64,000 nt of DNA from Atrichornis clamosus (taxonomy: Eukaryota; Chordata; Aves; Passeriformes; Menuridae). The DNA lies in NCBI GenBank assembly GCA_013400975.1, contig WBMZ01000185.1, positions 18,847 to 82,846 on the forward strand, written 5' to 3'. Below are positions 1 through 37,400 of this stretch, piece by piece. Every line of letters starts with the position of its first letter. Position 1 is the stretch's first letter. The notes under the pieces were generated by a model, which saw nothing but the letters and a program-made list of their open reading frames with translations, was not told the origin of the DNA and did no database searches. The position numbers and the translations under genes were made by a program.

Positions 1-461
1 AAATCACCATTCTAGTCTTGATACAAAACTTACAAAGAACAAATACATCTCTGTATTAAGCACAAATTTAGAATGTAAACATCTGACACTGTTAATTTTA
101 CTGCTAAAGAGGTAGCAGACATGATCTGCTAGAATTGATGGAATAAGAAAGGAAAAACAAGCTGAAATATCAGGTTCATTTTATATGATTTCAAGGTACT
201 TTCCAATGGATAGGAGAAGATGAAAAGAGAAGTTGAAGAACTACAGTAAATAATTAGGTAGTTTCCCAACGCATGGGAAGTGGGCAAAACCAGATATTCT
301 CAAATAACAACAAGTACACATTTCAGGCTGTAAGAGGAAAGTCCCTGAGTGGTTTTGTAATTTGGACCTCTAGATAATAAAACACTTTACCAATTCTCAA
401 GATTTTGTTCTGGAAGGTTTTCCAACTTTTTTTTAGTCAATTTTTAATGGAACTTTCTTAC
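1..461 (-). other. MCMDC2: MCMDC2 intron, no exon seen
   Basis: This stretch follows the exon-7 donor on the minus strand. It is AT-rich and I find no peptide matching the next part of human MCMDC2, so the next exon lies beyond the window. Confidence 0.7.
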
Positions 462-590
462 CATTTGGTTTATAGAGCTGTACACTATTGACTTCTATAC
501 ACGCAGTAGCTTGTAGGCCATTTTGTACACAAGCTGGAATTCCTATAATCCTGTAGTGGTTTCCTATTGTCATTTTATTGGCTAGTTCAT
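462..590 (-). CDS. MCMDC2: MCMDC2 coding exon 7 (residues 240-282)
   Basis: It completes D240 and encodes ELANKMTIGNHYRII, then GIPACVQNGLQATACIEVN. NKM-IGN-Y-IIGIP aligns with human. The unusual C-run near 611-624 (G-run on the plus strand) is its polypyrimidine tract. The exon ends one base into the next codon, so the gene continues to the left. Confidence 0.93.
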
Positions 591-3500
591 CTAGAAATAA
601 TACAAAAATAAGGGGGGGTGGGGGCAGAGCTGCAGATATGTAAGGGCATAAAAACAGTTTTAAAGACATGTCAGAAAACTTCACATTCTGAATGTTTGAT
701 TTTATGATTTAACATCAGCAGAAAACAAACAGCTGGATGCCAGATCAATGATGGAATAGAATAAAATGAAGCACACAATTTTAATTAATTAGTGCAAAAG
801 GTAAGGAAGGCCTGACCAGGTAAGAGAAAATAGATTCCTGATAATGAAAATGGATGATGCATTTAGTCCTGCATTGAAAAGAAAGCAGACAATTGTTTGC
901 AAGTATGTGTTCCTACTCTGAAACTTGTGGCACCACCATTATCAGCTACTGTCCTATAAAATGTCAGAGAAAAAACCCAAGACAATTAAGAGGATAGAAA
1001 CTACACAGATTTCAAAAAGACACACAAATAGCTTTGTGAACCTTTATACTTCTGTGCATCTTTAAAAAAAAAAAATATTTTTTTGGAAATAAGAATTAGA
1101 ATCCAACCAGATCTCAATCTCAGCCTGAGACACTGTAACCTCATGATCACTGGAGCCAGTGGAAATTTAATGCATGCAACTCACAGTATCTCGCCCACAG
1201 ACTGTGCTATAATTTTTTAAAATATAATTTTAGTACTACTATTAGTTCTTTCTATTTAGTTTTCAAGAAATTAACCATATAATTTCACAGACTTTTGGAA
1301 TGGCAGAGGGTTTTTTTTGTTGCTTGTCTCTTTGGTTTGGGGTTTAAGAATTAATGGAAGTATCTTGTTGAGTTGTGATTTTAGTTGGATATTAACATTA
1401 GAAATCATTTAATGTTTGCAGTGGAAGGCAGTGGTAGTAGAAGTCAAAAATCCTGATGGGATGTGGAAAACACCTAGATTGAGGAATGATGTTAAAAATG
1501 CATGAAGTTAGTACAGAACAGCATGACGAGAGGAAGTACAAAGGAAGAAAAAACAAGTAACAGAGTAAGACACTGCCGAGTTGGCCAGGGGATTTTATTT
1601 AAATGGAAGTGTAAAAGTCACACAAGAGTTTTGCTATGCACACTACAATCACCTGTGCACACTGTTTTGGCATCAAACGACTTTTTATAAGATTAAGAGT
1701 GGGAACACATAAAGAACTGCAATATAAATTATGACTTTCACCATTTTAGCCAGAGACACGGAGCTATAAATGCAAGGGATTATTACAGATCAATTCCAAA
1801 ACATTATTGACAAAACTCCAAAATTCAGCTTACCTCTCAAGAAAACTGTAAATGTCTGAATCCTGAAATGTGATGTATCACAGGAATATCCTTTCAAAGC
1901 ATTCAGAACTTTAGCATCAATCATTTCAACTATTTGTTTATCTTTCAAAACAAAGGCAAAGAAAAAGGTTAGTTCTCTTGAAAACATTTTCTAAAAACTG
2001 GTGTATTTTGGGGCTTTTTCCATTTAAATATTTTGTTTACTTATTGTGTAACAGAAATAGGAAAGTACCAGATCTAAAAGTAAGATTACATAGATCCTAC
2101 CACCAAGCACTCTAAATTTCATGTCCTCCTGCAGTGGTGAAGAACACAGGCTACACACAAAATCAGTCCTCACTGTAGCAGATTCTGTAGCTCCAGGACA
2201 ATGCACTCTGATGCACCTAAACCCTAAAGAAAAGAGTAATTTGCAAAGCATTTAAAATGAGGGCATAGCTTTAGTTTTAAATTTCCCATCAAGAACAGAA
2301 GCAATTAAAACACTGGACAGTGAAATTCCAAATTTATCATGTGTTTCTTCAGATGAGCCTGCCTTACATATCAAGGTTCCACTAAAATGATCCATAAAAT
2401 TTATTGTGGTTGACCAGGAGATGGCAGAATTTTCTACTGCATATTCCCAAGCTGAACAGCTTGGCGGGGATTTCCTGAGGAGAGAGCCACAGCAGCTTCT
2501 GCCTGGCGTCGGAATGACACGGGATATGGATTGTCACCGTTACAGGCACGTGTCCTCATAAAGATGTCTGTATGACTTAATCTGCAGTCTCAAAACTTTG
2601 GGATTTTGCATCTCTTTTATAAAAATATATGGTCTCTCTTAAACGGAAGCAAGCAAAACAACCTTAAAAGTACTAAAGGCCTTGCCCTGCAATGGTACAA
2701 GCAGTTGAGTAATATCACTCAGAGCCGTAGTTCCACAGAAAATTTTTACTCATTAAAGCAAACTTGTCCTATGCTAAAAGCTTTTACCAGCCACTTGAGC
2801 ATATTGTTCTGTGGTATTTTTATATAAATAGAAACAGTTTCCAAGGGAAAAGGTATTTTACTGGTTTAGCTTTTTTACTTTTGAGATATTTTATTGTTAT
2901 TTAAGATATTTAAGTTATTTACGACATTAAATATATTTAAGTTATTCTGGTGACATAGTTTATAGAAGAAAATGTATCTGCAGCATTAGACAAAGGGATT
3001 GCTGGCAGAGCTATGCTTCCAAAGCATTTAATAATGCTGAGCAAGTCCACTCCTTTCAATTAATAAAAATCCTGCTGTGCTCATTACAAAAATGTATGCA
3101 TAATAAAACTATGTAGGAAAATAACTTTTTTATGCTATGTTTTTAATCTCTTGTTATCAAATTCATTAAAAAGCTTTTGAAATAATATTAATTTTATTTT
3201 TTACTACCTTCAGAGAATGGACAGGTTTCCTCGGTACAAAGGAATCTTGCTCCTTGTGTGTATTTTGTTACAGTTCCCATTGCAATCACTATCCCTTCAG
3301 ACATATAAAATCTCTGAGATGTGTAATCAAAGGGATATGCAGAAAGACTCAGAACATAACTTGGTAAAGGTGGCAAATGTGTTGGTTTCAGCAAAATACT
3401 GATCTAGCAAGAGAACAATTGCATTAATATCACAGAAATATAGTTTTATTTAAAACTGCTTTAGTTTTCATGGACAAACACACAATATGATACATGACTA

Positions 3501-4183
3501 TTAAAAAGATTCAGAAACACATGAAGAGTGATTAGGGTTCATATTCATTATCTCACAATTGCAATATGGTTGGGTGAGACTTACAGCTATTTTTAATTAC
3601 AAATAATACTACAACCAAAAGGAAAATGAAAACTAAATACAAAAATATTTGTTAATACTTCACTATACTTAGAAGATTTACGGTCTAAATGGAGAAAAAC
3701 AATGCAGACTCACCTGGGCTTCTGTCTGCAACTGTTCAATTAATGACAAGGTCTTAATAGCTATGAAGCATACCTGTGATAGAAAAATAACTTAATTTTA
3801 GAAAGGAAAATCTTATTAAAATATAGATGATTTATTCTGTCTACTCATCTATAATTATATACTTACTGATTGAAAAATCTGTGCAGCTTGTAGGGGGTTA
3901 TGAAGAACATAATTTCCAAGAGTTGCATCCAATTCAGCAATGTCAGAAGGATTTATTGAAATAATGAAACGATAAACAGCATAACTTTGTTTTGAGTCTG
4001 TAGGAGCAAAAAGTGTCTTAAAACAACAGAGACTTGTGTAACATTATGTATCAATGTAACAGACTGTATTAAGTGAGTAATACCATGATATTTTTTGCAA
4101 TCACGCACAAATTTCTGGAGACCACCACTTCTGTCAAGGTAAACAAGGACAACTTCCCTCATTTTCTGTATTTCAGGATTCAT
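462..4183 (-). CDS. MCMDC2: Minichromosome maintenance domain-containing protein 2, N-terminal 282 residues; continues past the left edge
   Basis: Seven coding exons on the minus strand keep frame across GT-AG introns: 4183-4084, 3997-3867, 3773-3714, 3403-3208, 2223-2101, 1941-1834 and 590-462. The protein is an atypical MCM-like factor. In mouse it is needed for meiotic recombination and synapsis, and the Drosophila relatives mei-217 and mei-218 act in crossover formation. The visible part is the MCM N-terminal region, with a four-cysteine zinc ribbon at C153-x4-C158 and C186-x2-C189. The start at 4183 gives MNPEIQKMREV. A second methionine seven residues on (4162) is possible, since human begins MSNLKMKEA. 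The AAA-like C-terminal half is outside the window. The call rests on long stretches of near identity with human MCMDC2 recalled from memory. Confidence 0.95.
1834..1941 (-). CDS. MCMDC2: MCMDC2 coding exon 6 (residues 204-239)
   Basis: It completes D204 and encodes KQIVEMIDAKVLNAL, then KGYSCDTSHFRIQTF and TVFLR. The acceptor is gaaag, with no long pyrimidine tract but some T-richness upstream. Donor is GTAAGC. Confidence 0.93.
2101..2223 (-). CDS. MCMDC2: MCMDC2 coding exon 5, second zinc-ligand pair (residues 163-203)
   Basis: It encodes FRCIRVHCPGATESA then TVRTDFVCSLCSSPL and QEDMKFRVLG. C186 and C189 complete the zinc ribbon. PGATESA and KFRVLG are identical to human. Confidence 0.95.
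3208..3403 (-). CDS. MCMDC2: MCMDC2 coding exon 4, first zinc-ligand pair (residues 98-162)
   Basis: It encodes ISILLKPTHLPPLPS, then FDYTSQRFYMSEGIVIA, and ends GARFLCTEETCPFSE. C153 and C158 form the first half of the zinc ribbon. The acceptor I choose is the ctag before ATCAGT, which keeps phase with the previous exon. Confidence 0.95.
3714..3773 (-). CDS. MCMDC2: MCMDC2 coding exon 3 (residues 78-97)
   Basis: This 60-nt phase-0 exon encodes VCFIAIKTLSL then IEQLQTEAQ. Human has VCFIAVKTLSLIGQLQTETQ. Donor is GTGAGT. Confidence 0.95.
3867..3997 (-). CDS. MCMDC2: MCMDC2 coding exon 2 (residues 34-77)
   Basis: It completes D34 and encodes SKQSYAVYRFIISIN through LHNPLQAAQIFQS. SKQSYAVYRF is identical to human. 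Donor is GTAAGT and acceptor is ctacag. Confidence 0.95.
4084..4183 (-). CDS. MCMDC2: MCMDC2 first coding exon (residues 1-33)
   Basis: It encodes MNPEIQKMREVVLVY then LDRSGGLQKFVRDCKKYH. LDRSGGLQKF matches human exactly. The exon ends one base into codon 34 with donor GTATTA, which is not strong. The sequence upstream of the ATG is the exon's 5' UTR of unknown length. Confidence 0.92.
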
Positions 4184-5559
4184 CTTCCAAGATCTTTGCA
4201 CTCTTTATCAAACTGTGGGAATAAACTGTGAAGAAACAATGGTAGCACTGGCCATGCTGTAATAGTAGTAATAAAGGTATATATTAAGTAAGCCATACAA
4301 AATTTAAATAGTGTCTTTTTTTCAAACTGCCAATTAGGCAATTAAGGATTTTTAAAATTCAATTCAAAGTTCTTTCCAATGACTGAAGCATACCCTATTT
4401 CTAGAGTAAATTTCTGGAGAATGCTCTAGTGTTTTCCTCAGTGAATTATTTCACTCTCCTAATTCCCTAACCCATAAAATTAAAGTTTGCATTTAATTTA
4501 GCCTCCCCTGTATATTTTATAATCAACTTGTCAAAAGTAAGACTTAAAATTTGATCCCTCTTATTCAAGAAGTCTGTCATAGCTGTTAAAAGTGTGAAAC
4601 TAAGCAACATCTTTTTTTAAAATCAGGCTTTCCTACTCTGCTGCTACCTCCTGTAGCACCCAATTAAGGGGGTGATCTTGCAAACGTTTATCTCCATCCA
4701 TGTGCAGAGAAGTTCAATTCTGATTCCCACAGACAAGGCTTTTACACCTATGATTTTGGTTTGGAGGCTGACCGAGCTTTTTAATGCTATTTTCATTGTG
4801 TATTATCCACATCTCTACATATATTAGGGGTTTTTAAAGAGTATTGTACCACGAACCACTACTTTGCAGAATTTAGAAGGAGAATTACAAAGGCCAAAAT
4901 ATGGGGTTTTGTATACATGCATGTTTTACTGTCTTACGGATTTTCTTCTGCAGTGTCCTGAGTCCTCTCTGTTGATGACTGTTATGAAACAACACTCAAC
5001 TCTTCAAAAATAAGATTTAGCTACCTGGTAAAGGATAGGACACGGAATTACAGAGCTGATGAGGAATCAACGCTCATAGCGTATGAAAGATCCCTGTAGA
5101 GTTCACAGAAGAGACTCTGGCAGGACGAACAGAACAACATCCAAGAGAGGAGTAGCTGGATTCCAGCGCAACTCCAGTTTGACAGCAGCATAAACCTTGT
5201 GCCCTGACAATTATACACTGTGGGCTGGAATGTGCTTAGTGCCCGATGTAACAAATTACAAGTGCAAGTTGAAAGAGAATTCCTAGCAGGGATTTTCTTC
5301 CCAATTTCTTTAGGCTCACTCCTGCACGATTACTAACTACTCCATCCCTTGAAATCTTCAGCAAGAAGGAATAAAGAAATGTACACACAGATCCACTCTA
5401 TCTCCCTGGACCCTGTGTTCCCCGGGCTGGACAGACAGGACACCACATGCAACTAGGGAGGACTGAGCTGTGGCCCAGCTCACTGTGCACTGAGCAGTCA
5501 TTACCTAAACTTCAGAAAATAAAGCCTGGGTGACCGTGTTCACCAGTGTCCCCACAGCC
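4184..5559. other. MCMDC2 5' region between CpG island and first coding exon
   Basis: There is no coding exon. On the minus strand this should hold MCMDC2 5' UTR and a first intron. Possible minus-strand donors are at the plus-strand motifs attacct near 5515 and ctacctgg near 5030. None can be chosen from sequence alone. Confidence 0.4.
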
Positions 5560-6115
5560 AGCCAACCCTACTGCACGTGTGACGGGGCACGGGCATCCAG
5601 CATCTCCTGCCTGGCTTCAGGCTCCTGCCATCAGCACCCCTTCCTCACAAGACCTCTCTCCACCAAAGTTACTCTCCAGGCTTCCTGTGCTCCCTGCTCC
5701 CTCGGCACTACTGGGGCGGCAGCAATGGGCACCGAGGGGCAGGGCTGCCCTCACCACCGCGGGGCCGTGACGCCCTTCCCTGTGGCCGCTGGGGAGGCGG
5801 ACGGGGCCACCACGTACGAGGCGGCAGCGAGGGTTCGGCCGCCGCAGGACGGGGCTCCCGGCGCCGCTCCCTCACAGCCCCTCAGGCGGCCGGAGCGAGC
5901 CCTGAGCCAGCGGCGGCGCGGGCGGGAAGGGCGCCGCAGCCCGCAGGGCTCCGCCGCGCGGGGACAGCGCCCGCGGTCAGGGCAGTCCTCGGGGAAGGCA
6001 GTTCCCAGCGCAGCCGACACCCACAGCTGCCCGCGGCCACCGCCGCGACTGCCGACTCGGCCCCACACAGCTCCTGCCTTCACCCGTGGGCAGGGAACGG
6101 GGCACGGGACGTGCC
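5560..6115. promoter_or_regulatory. CpG island, probable MCMDC2 promoter
   Basis: This is an abrupt GC- and CpG-rich block in AT-rich surroundings, densest from about 5760 to 6110. It lies about 1.4-1.9 kb upstream of the MCMDC2 start codon and beyond the SGK3 stop. Long ORFs on both strands here follow from the composition. A strong minus-strand donor, GGAG followed by GTAAGT, sits just upstream at about 6228-6224 and could belong to a longer first exon. Confidence 0.7.
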
Positions 6116-7684
6116 CTGACAGCGTAAAAAGTACTGAGACAACGTACTTATAAAACCCATTTGCTCTTATTAATACATATTGCATATTTAACTACTTGCC
6201 TTTAGCATGCCAGCCGCCCCCAAACTTACCTCCCAAGGACAGCACCTCTGAACTCTATTTCTGTCGTATTTTAGTTCACATTTTTACAACCACCGTACAT
6301 TACAGTCAGTCCATCTCTCCTGTGGTTTCTCTTGTTCCCCTCCCAAGCCAAGAGACTGGAGACCACAATGGCAGCATCCCGCCTCCACAGCACCCGAGAA
6401 AGGCCTGCTCTTCACGGGGTGCTCGGGTTCCCTCTCCGGAAGGTGAGGAACAATCCCCTTTCACTACAGACAGGCAAAACAACACTCCCTGCACTAGTCA
6501 CAAAAAGGCAAAATTTGCCTCCCATTATTACCTGTCACCCAAAACAGGAAGGGAGTATCACACGTGGTTCCTGTGCAGGTTGACTCTCCTCTCTAGGCTT
6601 TACCAAGTGTTTTAGATGTCACATTTCAGCTCAGCCTTGGGTGTAGGGGCTACGACACTCTGAATGTGGACGTCTTTGGAAACCATTGTCATGAGATTCA
6701 CAGAGACGCAGAACAAGAGCACTAGTGCACAGAAGTACCGTGAGGCTTTACTGCCTGATGTTGTGCAGAGTCTGTTAACCTTTAAAAAGTCCTGATTCAA
6801 ACAACGCAAGTACAGCAAGTGATGTGCTGAACACATTCACACTTTGCCAAAAAGGCAGAACCTGCTGAAGGAAAAAGTTTAGTAAGGAATCATTAAGCTG
6901 CTCTCCCAGAAATAGCTTCAGCTGCCACTGCCATACAATGTTTTTAAAGGAAAGAACCGCCGAATTCCTAACAAAAAGAAAAAACCAAAATCCCTCATCC
7001 AGTCAGGCAGCTAGGTGTGAACATACTGGAATATAGGACAAAAATTTAAAAGGGTGCTAGCTCCCACAGCAACAATTTCTAAAGTATCGCCCCTCCTTCC
7101 CATGTCTCTACAGTACTGTACCTCTTTGCCACCAAGAAAAGGTAGTTACAGTAGCCACATAATTTCACAATCATTTCAGGAGCATACAGAATAAAAATTA
7201 AGTATGAAAATGGATACTTCCCTTCATACCATCAATTTCTGCTTTCCAGTCTATCAGAAAGTCATGTTAAAAAAAAAATTAAACAAATATATAAAGAATG
7301 AAAACAAACCCCAAAAAACCCCAAACCAAAAACACTAGGGCTGTTGCTTCCAAATGATTTTAATGCCAAGAAAACAATTCACATAGTTGTTGGTTATCCT
7401 GAACAGCCACACAGCTATTTCCAATCCTTGCAGAAGAGAACTATGGAAAATGAGTGCCAAGCCACCATTCTGCTCCCACAAATGATCCAGTCCTTCCTTC
7501 CTTCCATGCCAATGTCAATTCTTACTTCTTTCACCCAATCACTCCTTCCAAAATCTCATGTAGCAACTGCTCAGCATCGCTTAACCACTATGCAGGAGAC
7601 TGTGCTCTAGGGGATACGTCCTGAGATAAGTAAGGAATCCTGTTTCACTTTCCACTTATCTAATGTTTCACTATTGATACAACA
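6116..7684. other. SGK3-MCMDC2 intergenic sequence
   Basis: This is the gap between the probable SGK3 3' end and the MCMDC2 promoter. I see no gene, repeat or RNA here. A purine-rich patch with CCCCAAAAAACCCC-like runs occurs near 7307-7330. Confidence 0.5.
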
Positions 7685-9163
7685 TTTATTTCAGAAGAAC
7701 TATGATTTGATATACTCTTTTCCCCTAGGTTCTCAATTTTAATCTGATCTTGATGCATTATAAAGAGTATTTGTCTTAGCCTCTTATTTTGCCAAAAACA
7801 AGGTGATTTAGATACTGAAATTTATGTTTCATTCAATTTATGTATCATTATGATACATCAGTAATCTTACCAGACTTCTCTCAAATCCAGGCATTTAAAT
7901 GAATGTATTTATGAACAAAAAACCACTGAACATTTTTTGAGTAACAGACAAAAATAAGTTGTTATTTACAAGTAATATATATAATAAAACTACTACCATT
8001 ATATGCCTTTTACACACTGTAACTGCAGTCAATTTTTGCATTGTTTAAAAAAATTTCCTTAAACAGAAATTGTTCAGAATTATCCATTTGTCCATACATG
8101 TGTATGTTATGAGAAATACAATAACTTTTCACATTTTTTAAATTATCAGTGTAATTTACATTTTTCCCCCTAATATCAGGTGAAGATTTTAAAATGGTGC
8201 AAACTGGAACACAAAGACAAGTAGCTATGAACACTGAAATACAATCAATTTGGAACATAATAGTGTTTTAAACTACCAATCTGTGAGAAAAATCCCTAAT
8301 ATTTGGCATGGTCATCTCACCATCCACCCCCAAAATGTCAAAGTTAGATAGCCTTTTAAAGTAACTGTGATTATTGCATATTAGATCTTTGGAGAAGCAG
8401 AATTTTAACCAAAAATATTTTTAATGTAGTTGAAATATAGACATACTTAGCTCAGGGAGGAAAGAGAAGCAGAACACATAAAGTTATCAAATCAATCCAG
8501 TTAATTTGTTCTGTCCTTGCTTTGAGTAATCCCCCATACCTCAGATAATCCAGTTGAGTCAATGGGTACTTCAGCAAGTGCAAGAGCAACAATCCAGTTG
8601 TATGTGACCAAGTTTTCATTCTGCAGAAGTCCTTTAAGAATCTTGGTCCTTAACTTATATTAACCCCTTATTTAAGTGCTGACAGGTAAATTAACACATA
8701 TTCCAAACTAGTAACAGGGAAAACATTTACCTTTTTCAAAACCAGGATATACAAAAGACAATTTGCATAGTTACAATTCAAGCACAAAGTCACTGTAAAT
8801 AAGTACAAAAGCATTTATAAATTTACTAAATTTGCTGCTGTTTGTGCCAGCCAAATTAGATAGGTATGAATGTAAACTTGAAGGGATTGAGGAAAACAGT
8901 CAGTGTTTTTGCTTAAAAAATATGTAGAGAATGCTTTTTAAATGTTTTAAAAAATATTTTCTGCAGCAGGAACAAACAGTTCAAATCCCAAAGAAAGCCA
9001 TCCACAATGCCCGAATTCCTCCTATACAGCAGAGAAAGTTTGTTCATAGGTTTCAAACCTACATACAAAACGAGGCACTATTTACGCTATTTTGGAATGT
9101 GTCCATAATCCTAACATTTCAGTTCACCCCAAGACTTCCAAATCACTCTTCACTTCTAACTTC
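7685..9163 (-). other. SGK3: Probable SGK3 3' UTR
   Basis: The region downstream of the stop is AT-rich and has no coding exon. I see no canonical AATAAA on the minus strand until 7690-7685 (tttatt on the plus strand), about 1.47 kb after the stop. An ATTAAA variant lies near 8424-8419. The true 3' end is inferred, not seen. Confidence 0.35.
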
Positions 9164-34402
<25,239 letters not shown>

Positions 34403-34414
34403 TGTACGTTTCTT

Positions 34415-37400
34415 CTGACAAATTCACTACAGGACCCTGCTTTGGGTGTTGCAATCAGGAGGAATCTTCAACGGTACTGATCCAAGACACGCAGCTTTTC
34501 TTCAGAAAATGTGAATTCCATCATGTAATCTTAAAAGTGAGCATAGAAGGAAAATTAAGCACAGGAACTCTTAACTCACAGTGTTAAAAACCTGTGTGAC
34601 AAGAACTTTTCCTGGCAGGAACTGCACTTTAATATGCACATATAAAGCCACAATCATGCCTATTTTGTAAACTTTCATGCTTGTGGTCCTTTGCACTGAA
34701 ATCACTCACATTCTCCAAGAACACAAGTGCACCCAAAAAAATCACTGAGTTGTGCAGACATACTGGAAACAGATTTGGGCCTACTACCGACAATACTTTG
34801 AAGAAACAAAGGACATGAAGATAAAATTTAAGATTACAACCTGGTATCAGACATCTGGGAAATGCCACCAACTTGTACATTCAGAACAATTTATTTCAAT
34901 AACAAAGGTTTTCAACTGCATGAGTCTGTACCAGAGGGCACTTCAGATTTGTCAGAACATGCTGAATGCATTTAAATGTCACATGAGAGATTAAAGATGA
35001 CATGAGAAAAACTAACTTTTCATGTGAATTTCAGAGAGAGACACAGGCAGCATCATGTGTCTGTCTGAATATTTACCTTCTCTGCCCCTCTTTCCCCATA
35101 CTCGACACACTTCGTGTTTAGCAGAACACAGCGTGTAAGGTCACTCTTTCCCTCCAGTTGAACACTTAAGTTTTCTTGCAGAATGTGAGAAGGGCACAAC
35201 ACAAGAGATTGAGACTAAAGGCCCTCAAAGAGGCAGAAAGCTTAGTATTAACTAGATGCCTCTTCACTCACTGAGGGACAGTATCCTCCACACCTGCCTT
35301 GAGCACAAGCACATTGTTTACTGGACCCCACTGATAACAACAGGAGCTTCAGCAGTGCTTAAGAGCAGCCAAAATTAATGCTGCAAAGGTACAACCCTCT
35401 CTGTTTGGGCCTGCACAGCACAGTTATCTGAAGTGCTTTACTGAGTGTAGCACAGCTTCTAGAACAACATATGTCTGATCAACTTACAAACATGAGAAAA
35501 GTGTTTTAGAAAGAGGGGGACCTCATTTCTCTTCAAAACAGCCAGAGGAAAAAGGAGTGCCCAGTTCAACACTAACTCCCTATTTTCTTAAAACAGAGAA
35601 GTATAAAAGTGAACCCTATATTTCATATCATAAATTTCCAAAAAGCACAAACTAATCCAATGTAATTCTGCTATTAGAGAGACACCCATATTTATACTGG
35701 CACAAAGGCCAAAGCCCCTGGAATCCAGTGAAAAGATTTGTTCTTGATACCCAACTAGTCTCAGTCAGTCAACTGACCATTTTTCTTGCTATGAAAAGCC
35801 AGATTATCAAACTTCATGTTGTTATATCTCCTGTAACCGTTTAAAATTAGTTAATTTTCAAAGATCTATCTGGTGACTTCAAACAAAATGTAATGTTTAA
35901 AACCACTGTAATCAGAGCTAAGTGATAGATCACCCATACTGCAACACATTCAGAAAATTATTTTTAGCTACATCTGCATTTACCTTAATTTCACTGTTCC
36001 CTACTTCACCAATAAGGTAATTACAGTGTTGAGCAGGGTTAAGCTTCTCCCCCACCTTTATTTGACTACAACACGGTTCATCCAAGCCAGTTACACAGAC
36101 CCTGAGTTTCAAACTGGCTTCTCTTTTCCTCTGGAAAGCTACTGTTAAAAGCTTTATAACAACAAGGAACACATTCCACAATTTTACACCAGCATGAGAT
36201 TAAGAATGTTCTTCACCCATTGCCACACACTAAAATTGAGATCTAAAGGTTACTGAGCTCTTCTCCATCTTAAGAGATCCACTAAACCAGTCAATAGGCA
36301 CCACTTCCAGAAAGTGTTTCACTAAGCTTACAGTTTACTAAGCACTTGTGTCAATCTTTAGCCACTTCAGGTCCAGCGCCAGGAACTGAGCACAAGTCCC
36401 TGTGTTTTATCTGTCTTCCTGCTCATCACAGAAAAACAAGTAAAGCTTTAAAATGGATTAGGTGTTCCCTGATTAGTATCACTCACTGTCCTTTTCCTCT
36501 TGTAAACCGACATTGGTTACAAAGGTTCCCAACGTGCCTGCACTCATTTGCACAATATAGGCTGTCTTTCTCTCATCCCTTCTGTTTTTTATTTTTAGTG
36601 TCAGAGTTTTAAATGCCAGTACAGGAGCAGTATGGATTAAAAGCTGTAGTCGTGGAAGATTGAGCTTTATTTCAGACCTAAGTTGAAAGACCTCTGAAAA
36701 ACAAAAGGAGGAAGTGTCAACCAGATTAATTCAGGAAGAGTTTTATTCATCTTACTGGGGAGGAGAAGAAGAATAAATCATCTGAGAAGCCAAAACGTAA
36801 TGTTCACATTTCTTTCTCTAAGCTGCCTGGAAGATCACTGGCTGTGATTATTTTCTTTCCCTGAGGCATCTCCTCTGAGCTGTGCCTGGGTCACCAATAC
36901 TAAGCTGAACTGACAAACTTGGAAGAACTACATTTTCACTTTGCCACTAAGCTCCAGCGGATCAGAGCTTTCTTTCAATTTCTATTTGCCTCGAGCATAT
37001 CAGCTCTTGAGAGCTTCTTATGTCTGAACTGTAGGTCTGACTGCAGAAGTAGCGACAGACTTGCTTTAATCTTTACCATGCTGTAGTTAGGAACACAGCT
37101 GTAGCTTAAGTGGCAGGTAAACCCACTAATGCTGTGATAACTACATGAAGGAATAATGGAGAGAAAACAGTAGAGACGTATTTTTATCCACAGCTTCAAA
37201 AGTGAAAACTGCAGTGTTCTGAAGAATGCCAGATATGAGTGAATGTAACAGACACTGCCAGCTGAGAAGTCTCTACCTCTGGTTATAGCTTTTCCTGTAA
37301 CTAACAAGTAGCCCCTGACCTCAACTTTGATAACAGACCAAATGAAAATGGAACTTTAGAAAACCAGGTAGCAAAATAAATCCCCTCAAATTACACTTAG

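Noticed and set aside
611..624. G-quadruplex candidate
   Set aside because: On the minus (gene) strand it is the C-rich polypyrimidine tract of the MCMDC2 exon-7 acceptor, which explains it.
5530..6153. 207-codon plus-strand open frame
   Set aside because: It coincides with a CpG island, is rich in Pro, Ala, Arg and Gly from base composition, has an opposite-strand open frame over it and resembles no family.
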